Origin: H111-94 sp034436045
GTDB taxonomy: Bacteria; Chloroflexota; Ktedonobacteria; Ktedonobacterales; Ktedonobacteraceae
Assembly (NCBI GenBank): GCA_034436045.1
Contig: DAOTVZ010000241.1
Span: 1-14,278, forward strand
DNA: 14,278 nucleotides
Direction: 5' to 3'
Positions within the stretch are counted from its first letter, which is position 1; each line of letters starts with the position of its first letter. Below, one piece after another: positions 1 through 5,311 of the stretch. The position numbers and the translations under genes were made by a program. Below the pieces are notes generated by a model that saw only the letters and a program-made list of their open reading frames with translations, did not search any database and was not told the DNA's origin.

Positions 1-2
1 CG

Positions 3-1100
3 GAGGGGCGCGTTTTCGATCCCAAACGTTCACATATCGTTTTTGACCATATCATACCCGCCGCCACTATCGCAGCAGCGACACTGCACCGCGACACGCG
101 CAAATTTGCGCAGGAGCAGGACATCACTATTCTGCAAGAGGGCATCTGCCACCAGGTTATGCCGGAGCGAGGCTACGTGGTGCCCGGTGACGTCATTGTA
201 GGAGCAGACAGCCATACCTGCACCTATGGCGCACTGGGGGCCTTCGCCACTGGCATGGGTTCGACCGATATCGGCGTGGCCTACGCGACGGGCCGCTCCT
301 GGTTCCGTGTACCAGCCACTATCAATGTGCAACTGACCGGCGAGATGCCGCACGGTGTCTTTGCCAAAGACCTGACACTGGAGATGGTGCGTCAGATCGG
401 CGTCGATGGCGCTAACTATCGTGCGCTGGAATTTACCGGCGATTTGCTGCCCAAACTCTCGGTCAGCGAGCGCTTCACCTTTTGCAATATGGCGATTGAG
501 ATGGGCGGCAAGGCCGGCCTGATCGCACCGGACGAGGTGACGCGCGAGTGGCTGCGCGGGCGCACTGACCGCGAATATCCCATGATCCAGGCACATAACC
601 CACACTACGAGCGCACCTTTGTGATTGATGCTTCACGCCTGCAACCCTCAGTGGCCTGCCCACCCGATGTCAATAATGTGGTACCTGCCGAGCAAGTGCA
701 GGATATAGAGATCGACCAGGTATTCATTGGCACCTGCACCAATGGGCGGCTCGATGATCTAGCTATTGCTGCCAACATCTTGCGCGGTCGCACGATCAGC
801 CCACGTACACGCATGGTCGTCATTCCGGCCTCGCGCGAGGTCTATCTTGAGGCCATGCGGCTCGGCTATCTGGAAATCTTCGCCCGCGCCGGAGCTTCAG
901 TCGGTACGCCCGGCTGCGGTCCCTGCATCGGTCGTCACTTCGGCGTGCTGGCTCCAGGCGAGCGCGCGCTGACCACCATGAACCGGAATTTTACCGGGCG
1001 CATGGGCGACCCCACCTCGGAGATCTATCTCGGCAGCCCCGCCACCGCAGCGGCTACGGCCATCACGGGTCATATCACCGACCCGCGCGAATTTCTGTAG
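3..1100 (+). CDS. leuC: 3-isopropylmalate dehydratase large subunit family (LeuC-like), 5'-truncated
   Basis: This is the large subunit of an aconitase-family [4Fe-4S] hydro-lyase, which with the next gene isomerises a 2- or 3-substituted malate (3-isopropylmalate in leucine synthesis). The window edge cuts off the N-terminus: 365 codons are visible in frame from base 3, and the family is usually about 420 residues. Visible motifs are DHIIP near the start, DSHTCTYGALGAFATG (bases about 207-254), GTCTNGR (cysteine codon 735-737) and PGCGPCIGRH (cysteine codons 915 and 924), which supply the three cluster-binding cysteines. The short architecture and separate small subunit match the archaeal-type LeuC/homoaconitase group. 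The stop codon is 28 bp before leuD. A homoaconitase or another homologue-specific role cannot be excluded from sequence, so the symbol indicates family rather than proven substrate. Confidence 0.9.
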   Translation, partial: EGRVFDPKRSHIVFDHIIPAATIAAATLHRDTRKFAQEQDITILQEGICHQVMPERGYVVPGDVIVGADSHTCTYGALGAFATGMGSTDIGVAYATGRSWFRVPATINVQLTGEMPHGVFAKDLTLEMVRQIGVDGANYRALEFTGDLLPKLSVSERFTFCNMAIEMGGKAGLIAPDEVTREWLRGRTDREYPMIQAHNPHYERTFVIDASRLQPSVACPPDVNNVVPAEQVQDIEIDQVFIGTCTNGRLDDLAIAANILRGRTISPRTRMVVIPASREVYLEAMRLGYLEIFARAGASVGTPGCGPCIGRHFGVLAPGERALTTMNRNFTGRMGDPTSEIYLGSPATAAATAITGHITDPREFL

Positions 1101-1128
1101 TTTGCCATTAAGAAGGAGAAAAACGATT

Positions 1129-1617
1129 ATGAGCCGTGTGTGGATGCTTGGCGATAATGTCAATACTGACGTGATTATCCCTGGTCGCTACAACGTGACG
1201 ACCGACCGTGCGCAGTTGGCGCGTTACTGCCTCTGTGAGGTGTTACCTGAATTTTCTAAAGCGGTGCAGCCGGGCGATGTCATCATGGCCGGTCACAACT
1301 TCGGCTGCGGTTCGTCGCGCGAACACGCGCCTGCCGCCATTCAGGCCAACCAGGTTAAAGCGGTCATTGCGCGCAGCTTCGCGCGCATCTTCTATCGCAA
1401 CGCCGTCAACATCGGCCTGCCGGTACTGATCTGCGAAGAGGCCGTGCTGGCCAGCCACGATGGCGACCAGATCGATGTCAATTTGAACACTGGCGTCATT
1501 CGCAACCTGACCACCGGCCAGACCTTCGAGGCCGAGCCACTTGATCCCTTTGTGGCACGCATCGTCGAGGCGGGCGGCATTATCGAATATATTCGCCGGG
1601 AAGGGACGCTGCGCTAA
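1129..1617 (+). CDS. leuD: 3-isopropylmalate dehydratase small subunit family (LeuD-like)
   Basis: This 162-aa swivelling small subunit of the isomerase completes the active site formed with the upstream large subunit. The signature GCGSSREHAP is at residues 59-68. The N-terminal GDNVNTDVIIPGRY is typical of short archaeal-type small subunits. The ATG at 1129 is chosen because AGAAGGAG (1111-1118) lies about 10 nt before it; an in-frame TTG at 1102 lies upstream of this site and would add nine unrelated residues. The substrate-recognition loop after GRY reads NVTT (residues 22-25). It matches neither the YLRT form reported for methanogen homoaconitase nor the YLVY-like form of isopropylmalate isomerase, so the substrate is open. 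The TAA stop overlaps the next ATG by one base, suggesting translational coupling. Confidence 0.9.
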   Translation: MSRVWMLGDNVNTDVIIPGRYNVTTDRAQLARYCLCEVLPEFSKAVQPGDVIMAGHNFGCGSSREHAPAAIQANQVKAVIARSFARIFYRNAVNIGLPVLICEEAVLASHDGDQIDVNLNTGVIRNLTTGQTFEAEPLDPFVARIVEAGGIIEYIRREGTLR

Positions 1618-2711
1618 TGTTTCGCTATACTCCACCCGCCGGGGCTGCTGGTTCGCCAACCGTGTGTGTGGTCGCGGGCGACGATGCTGCACCAGAGGTT
1701 ATGCATCCGACTGTCGAAATACTGCGTATGCTGGCCCCGCAACTGCGCTTCGACGAGGCCATCAGTGGACGCGAGGCCATAGCGCGTTGCGGCGAGGCGT
1801 TTCCCGCCGAGACGCGCGCCGCCATCGACAACGCCGCCTGCACGCTCTTCGGGGCCAGCGGCGGCCCCAGTCGGCCCGTGCTGTGGTATCTGCGCTGGGG
1901 CAAGCTGACCGCCGCCAACATTCGTCCCGTGCGCTGGCTCCCCGGCTATCGCAGCCCGATGGCACACCCTGAGCGCATCGACTACGTGATTGTACGCGAC
2001 AACCTTGAGGGCATGTATCCGCCGCGCGAGGGCGACATCCGCGAGTTGCCCTCGCTCGCCAGCAGCAGTTCATGGTGGCAAGCACCGACCGGCAAAGAGG
2101 TCGGCAGCTACGCCGTGCGTGTCAGCACCGACGAGCAGGCGCGGCGCGTGGCTCTAGCGGCCTGCGAACTGGCGAAGCAGCGCCAGACCCAGGGCTACCC
2201 CGGCGTGGTCACGTTGGGCGCGAAATACTCTATTCTGCCACGCACCGACGGTCGCTTCCGCGCTATCGTCAAAGAGACGGTGCAACAGTATCCAGGTTTG
2301 AGCTATCGTGAATACCTGATCGATGACCTGGCGCGCCGCCTGATTGCCGAGCCGGAGACGCTGGATGTCGTAGTCATGGGCAACGAGCATGGCGACATCC
2401 TGGCCGACGCCGCCAGTGGCACTATCGGCGGCCTGGGACTGGCCCCCAGCGCCTGCTACGGCGAAAATTATGCCTACTTTGAGCCGGTACACGGTTCCGC
2501 GCCTGACATTGCCGGTAAGGGCATCATCAATCCCACCGCCATGCTGCTCTCCGGTGCCATGATGCTCGACTACTTTGGCTACACGGAGCAGGCACGCCAT
2601 TTGGAACAAGCCATCGCCAGCGTCTACCGCGAAGGTCGCACGCTCCCCGTTGACCAGGGCGGTCAGGCCAGCACAAGCGACTTTGTCACCGCTGTAAGGG
2701 AACACTTGTAA
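1617..2711 (+). CDS. Divergent isocitrate/isopropylmalate dehydrogenase family protein
   Basis: This 364-aa enzyme belongs to the beta-decarboxylating dehydrogenase family (isopropylmalate, isocitrate, homoisocitrate, tartrate), presumed to oxidise and decarboxylate the product of the upstream isomerase using NAD+. Conserved elements are GASGGP (79-84), the substrate arginines in LRWGK (92-96) and NIRP (101-104), VRDNLEGMY (126-134), the lysine of GAKYSIL (K203), metal-site aspartates around 236 and in GNEHGDILAD (255-264), and EPVHGSAPDIAG (289-300). Two usually strong motifs are altered: GDGIGPEV is GDDAAPEV (21-28), and the KAN motif after the catalytic lysine is KYS. Identity as ordinary LeuB is therefore unsure and no symbol is given. 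The ATG overlaps the leuD stop, and AAGGGA (1601-1606) can serve as its ribosome binding site. Confidence 0.85.
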   Translation: MFRYTPPAGAAGSPTVCVVAGDDAAPEVMHPTVEILRMLAPQLRFDEAISGREAIARCGEAFPAETRAAIDNAACTLFGASGGPSRPVLWYLRWGKLTAANIRPVRWLPGYRSPMAHPERIDYVIVRDNLEGMYPPREGDIRELPSLASSSSWWQAPTGKEVGSYAVRVSTDEQARRVALAACELAKQRQTQGYPGVVTLGAKYSILPRTDGRFRAIVKETVQQYPGLSYREYLIDDLARRLIAEPETLDVVVMGNEHGDILADAASGTIGGLGLAPSACYGENYAYFEPVHGSAPDIAGKGIINPTAMLLSGAMMLDYFGYTEQARHLEQAIASVYREGRTLPVDQGGQASTSDFVTAVREHL

Positions 2712-2723
2712 TCGGGAAGAAAC

Positions 2724-2753
2724 CGTCGGGGCGTGATTGATCACGCCCCGACG
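2724..2753. terminator. Strong palindromic stem-loop after the leuCD-dehydrogenase cassette
   Basis: Perfect 14-nt arms (2724-2737 and 2740-2753, CGTCGGGGCGTGAT and its complement) flank a two-base centre, so the RNA would form about 13 pairs with a four-base loop. It starts 12 bp after the dehydrogenase stop and probably ends or stabilises that transcript. No T-run follows it, so it is not a classic Rho-independent terminator. Its core resembles a degenerate palindrome at 12773-12799, so it may be a member of a dispersed REP-like family. Confidence 0.6.
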
Positions 2754-2783
2754 AGATCGTCGATGTCGATGGTGAAAATTCAT

Positions 2784-2799
2784 CATCACGCCCTGCTCG
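2784..2799 (+). repeat. 16-bp sequence repeated exactly inside the downstream cyclase gene
   Basis: CATCACGCCCTGCTCG occurs here in the intergenic region and again at 3485-3500, where it encodes the HHALL segment of the cyclase-family protein. The flanking bases differ. It may be a remnant of a duplicated, decayed gene end, or chance. Confidence 0.35.
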
Positions 2800-2956
2800 T
2801 TCGTCAATTGGTATGAAACACCCCCAAAATAGAGATAGCGTGTTCTATCCCCATCTATTCTGTTATCATAAAACTGGCAGGCACTGTCACTTTCAGTCGT
2901 GGTAATGCGTGCTTGATGCAGAAGAAAATTGCTAGAACAGTAAGGAGTTTCAGATT

Positions 2957-3637
2957 ATGACAGAAGCTGCGCGCACACAGCAGTCGGCCCCACAGTCGCT
3001 AAGTGAGAACTGGATCGATATTACAGTCGGCCTGCATTCCGGCATGGTTCACTGGCCCGATAATCCGCCTATCGAGGTCGATTTCGTCATGCAAATTAGC
3101 AAGGGTGATACCTGCAACGTCTCCAGGCTCTCGATGGGTGTACATTCCGCCACGCATATGGACGCTCCATTGCATTTTATTGAAAACGGCATCAGTATCG
3201 ATCAAATGCCGCTGAGTGCAACAATGGGCAACGCGCGCGTGATTGAGATCACCGATACAGAGTCGATCAAGGTGGCAGAGTTGGAGCCACACAATATTCA
3301 GCCGGGGGAACGCATCCTCTTCAAAACCATTAACTCAACCAGGTACTGGTCGAGCGACACTTTCGTGAAAAATTTCGTTTACATTTCCAGAGAAGCTGCA
3401 CAGTATCTGGCGGATAAACGGCTTCAAATGGTCGGTGTGGACTATCTCTCCGTCGGTGGCTTTTATAAAGACGGCGCGGAGACACATCACGCCCTGCTCG
3501 GAGCAGGCATCTGGATTATCGAGGGTCTGAACCTGGCACCGGTTTCACCAGGCCACTACGAACTGATCTGCCTACCTATCAAGCTCCTCGGCCACGAAGG
3601 TGCCCCCGCACGGGCCATCCTCAGACCATTAGCATAA
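2957..3637 (+). CDS. Cyclase family protein (kynurenine formamidase-like metal hydrolase)
   Basis: This 226-aa protein belongs to the metal-dependent cyclase/KynB family, whose known members hydrolyse amides or lactones such as N-formylkynurenine. The family motif HxxxHxDxPxH is present as GVHSATHMDAPLHF (residues 61-74; H63, H67, D69, H73). Downstream, THHALL (176-181) and IEGL (188-191) could supply the remaining histidine and glutamate metal ligands, and the C-terminus GAPARAILRPL is typical. There is no signal peptide, so it is probably cytosolic. The start is supported by TAAGGAG (2941-2947) 9 nt upstream. It lies 245 bp after the dehydrogenase, beyond a strong palindrome, so it is probably a separate unit. 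No kynurenine-pathway neighbour is visible, and the substrate is unknown. Confidence 0.85.
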   Translation: MTEAARTQQSAPQSLSENWIDITVGLHSGMVHWPDNPPIEVDFVMQISKGDTCNVSRLSMGVHSATHMDAPLHFIENGISIDQMPLSATMGNARVIEITDTESIKVAELEPHNIQPGERILFKTINSTRYWSSDTFVKNFVYISREAAQYLADKRLQMVGVDYLSVGGFYKDGAETHHALLGAGIWIIEGLNLAPVSPGHYELICLPIKLLGHEGAPARAILRPLA

Positions 3638-3649
3638 TTGGCAGAGGAC

Positions 3650-3655
3650 TATAGT
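3650..3655 (+). promoter_or_regulatory. Possible -10 element for the lipoprotein gene
   Basis: TATAGT matches five of six bases of the -10 consensus and lies about 110 bp before the lipoprotein start. The -35 is weak (TTAGCA at 3629-3634 gives only a 15-bp spacer). If used, the transcript would include both arms of the inverted repeat at 3697-3768. Confidence 0.25.
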
Positions 3656-3696
3656 TATACGCCAGAAAACGACGCTTCTGCTTGACGAAAGTATTA

Positions 3697-3768
3697 TCAT
3701 GTGTTACTCATTTAATAGTTTTAAAAGATAATTTTATGTGTTTTAAACATTATAGGAGTAACACATGA
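3697..3768 (+). promoter_or_regulatory. Inverted repeat pairing the Shine-Dalgarno and start codon of the lipoprotein gene
   Basis: The arms TCATGTGTTACTC (3697-3709) and GAGTAACACATGA (3756-3768) are perfect 13-nt complements. The right arm contains the GAG of the ribosome binding site AGGAG (3754-3758) and the ATG at 3765. A nested, A/U-only second helix (3718-3726 with 3741-3748, one bulged T) lies inside. In RNA this would hide the start of the lipoprotein gene, so translational control is plausible. If transcription begins downstream of 3709, it could instead act as a DNA operator. Confidence 0.45.
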
Positions 3769-4808
3769 ATGAGTCTCAGAAGAAGTTTTCTATGTATTTC
3801 AAACAACGATCCATGCCTTTCTACCTGGCGGCGCTCCTCATCCTTCTGCTGAGTGGTTGCGGCCAGTTCTCACCGGCAACAACACGGCCCCTGGCGCAAG
3901 AGGCTGCGCCGCGTCCAACGGCAAAGGTAACAAAGACACAAACTCCTTCACAAGATGCGCAAGAGACAGTATTACAGCAGACTCAGGATGAGATGGCTAT
4001 TATCCGCAGTAGAGAAGGCCCGAACGGTTGGACATGGGCCACTAACCTGCCCACCCATCGCCTGGTCGTATTCTATGGCAACCCACTTTCTTCCGTCATG
4101 GGGCCAATTGGCCAGTATTCAGACAGTGATCTCATTAGCAAATTGCAGGAGCAGGCCCAGGTCTATGCGCAGCTCGATCCCGGCCATCCGGTTGTGCCCG
4201 CGCTGGACTATGTAACGCCCGTCGTCCAGCCGGTGCCGATGGCCGATAACTCCTGGGTCTATCGTATGCCTGATAGCTCGATTGAACACTATATTGACCT
4301 GGCTAACTCTAATCATGCGCTCTTCTTTTTCGATATGCAGATTGGCCACAGCACGGTGCAGAAAGAGGTCAGCCGGGTGCTGCCCTACCTGGAGCGCGCC
4401 GGCGTAGACCTGACGCTCGACCCCGAATTTGACATGCCCCCTGGGGCTATTCCCGACCAGGTCTTTGGGCATATGTCGGCGGCAGAGATCAACTGGGCCA
4501 TCAATACCCTCGCATCGCTGGTGCAGACCTATCACCTGCCACCCAAAATCCTGATCATTCACCAGTTCCGCGAAGATATGCTGCCCGATTGGCAAAAGAT
4601 CAAAGTTCAGCCCGGTGTGCAGGTCATCACCTGTGTGGATGGCTTTGGTCCGCCTTCAGAGAAGATTGACGATTATCAAATCTTCGATAAACAACAGTTG
4701 ATTCAATATCCCGGCATCAAACTTTTCTATAAACTCGACGTTCCGCTGATGACGCCGGAGCAGACACTACAACTCGATCCCCCACCTCTGATGGTGATGT
4801 ACCAATAA
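3765..4808 (+). CDS. Lipoprotein of unknown function
   Basis: This 347-aa exported protein was not recognised as a named family. After a basic N-terminus and hydrophobic segment (about residues 17-30), the lipobox LSGC (29-32) marks C32 as the lipidated residue, so it should be anchored on the outer face of the membrane. A Thr/Gln/Pro-rich linker runs to about residue 75. The folded part begins near GWTWA (88-92) and alternates hydrophobic strands with acidic turns: LVVFYGNPL, PALDYV, LFFFDMQIG, LTLDPEFDMP, ILIIHQFRED, VQVITCVDGFG, IKLFYKLDVP. That rhythm, with Asp/Glu at strand ends, suggests a TIM-barrel fold related to glycoside hydrolases, but this is inference and no catalytic pair can be assigned. 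AGGAG at 3754-3758 supports the start. A long hairpin follows the stop, so it is probably monocistronic. Confidence 0.85.
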   Translation: MNESQKKFSMYFKQRSMPFYLAALLILLLSGCGQFSPATTRPLAQEAAPRPTAKVTKTQTPSQDAQETVLQQTQDEMAIIRSREGPNGWTWATNLPTHRLVVFYGNPLSSVMGPIGQYSDSDLISKLQEQAQVYAQLDPGHPVVPALDYVTPVVQPVPMADNSWVYRMPDSSIEHYIDLANSNHALFFFDMQIGHSTVQKEVSRVLPYLERAGVDLTLDPEFDMPPGAIPDQVFGHMSAAEINWAINTLASLVQTYHLPPKILIIHQFREDMLPDWQKIKVQPGVQVITCVDGFGPPSEKIDDYQIFDKQQLIQYPGIKLFYKLDVPLMTPEQTLQLDPPPLMVMYQ

Positions 4809-4819
4809 ACAACAGATGC

Positions 4820-4875
4820 TAAACGGGCATATACAACAGGCACCCTTCGCGGTATCTGTTGCACATGCCCGTTTA
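4820..4875 (+). terminator. Long stem-loop terminator after the lipoprotein gene
   Basis: TAAACGGGCAT (4820-4830) pairs with ATGCCCGTTTA (4865-4875). A second helix (CAACAG 4834-4839 with CTGTTG 4856-4861) sits inside and is capped by a loop containing TTCG. It begins 12 nt after the lipoprotein stop. Only a short T/A-rich stretch follows, so termination efficiency is unsure. Confidence 0.6.
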
Positions 4876-4943
4876 TAGTTATAAGCAGATCAATATATAA
4901 TGCCATCAATTAAATCATAAACGAGACTTTTTTCTCATAAAAA

Positions 4944-4973
4944 TTGACAAAAGTACAGTGAGGTAGCTACAAT
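4944..4973 (+). promoter_or_regulatory. Sigma-70-type promoter facing a gene-free, structured region
   Basis: TTGACA (4944-4949) is a perfect -35, followed after 18 bp by TACAAT (4968-4973), five of six for -10. This is the best promoter match noticed in the window. No convincing protein-coding gene follows on this strand; the region to about 5250 contains several stem-loops. Confidence 0.5.
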
Positions 4974-4979
4974 ATCTCA

Positions 4980-5252
4980 CGTGCGCAGGCGCTGCGCCAC
5001 CATACCGGTGATGGTATGGTGATTGTTACGATGTAGCGATATATCTATACTCTATCTCTGATCACGCAGCGCGCAACCATGCCGTCGGCTGAGCGCAACG
5101 GGATCGATGCGGAAGCGTCATAAGAGGCAGAGCAGGTATATCATAGCTATCTCCCATCCCTGAGAACTGCCATTGGGAAGAATGGGCAGGTTCTCTCATC
5201 GTCTGGTGAAGCATGGGGACACTGCCAGGCGATGAAGAATCTGCTCATTTTT
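4980..5252 (+). ncRNA. Candidate structured noncoding RNA
   Basis: Downstream of the promoter at 4944-4973, this gene-free stretch contains a series of local helices. CACCATACC/GGTATGGTG (4998-5021) is nine perfect pairs. GATGC-GGAA-GCGTC (5106-5119) has a GNRA tetraloop. The hairpin at 5162-5195 has about 13 pairs with two bulged Gs and the loop GGGAAG. TCATCGTCTGG/CCAGGCGATGA (5196-5235) is 11 pairs and starts immediately after the previous helix. TTTTT at 5248-5252 could mark the 3' end. No match to tmRNA, RNase P, SRP or 6S core motifs was recognised by eye. The boundaries are guesses, and it is convergent with the PBP gene. Confidence 0.3.
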
Positions 5253-5275
5253 CACATCGGCGCTCTCACGAGACT

Positions 5276-5311
5276 CAAAAAGCCAGAGCGGAAAGATAGG
5301 GAAAACTGGCT
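5276..5311 (-). terminator. Weak intrinsic terminator overlapping the PBP stop codon
   Basis: On the minus strand AGCCAG (5306-5311) pairs with CTGGCT (5281-5286) across a 19-nt loop and is followed by a run of Ts (AAAAA at 5277-5281 on the plus strand). The stem overlaps the PBP stop codon. Only six pairs are present. Confidence 0.35.

Noticed and set aside
1102..1128. Alternative upstream TTG start for the LeuD-like protein
   Set aside because: It adds residues unlike the family and lies upstream of the good ribosome binding site at 1111-1118, which fits the ATG at 1129.
3697..3768. CIRCE heat-shock operator
   Set aside because: The arms do not match TTAGCACTC/GAGTGCTAA and the spacing is 46 nt rather than 9.
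5081..5130. SRP RNA domain IV (GGAA loop at 5111-5114 with nearby GGCAGAGCAGG)
   Set aside because: The conserved asymmetric-loop sequence flanking the GGAA loop in SRP RNA is missing, and the RNA ends do not pair.
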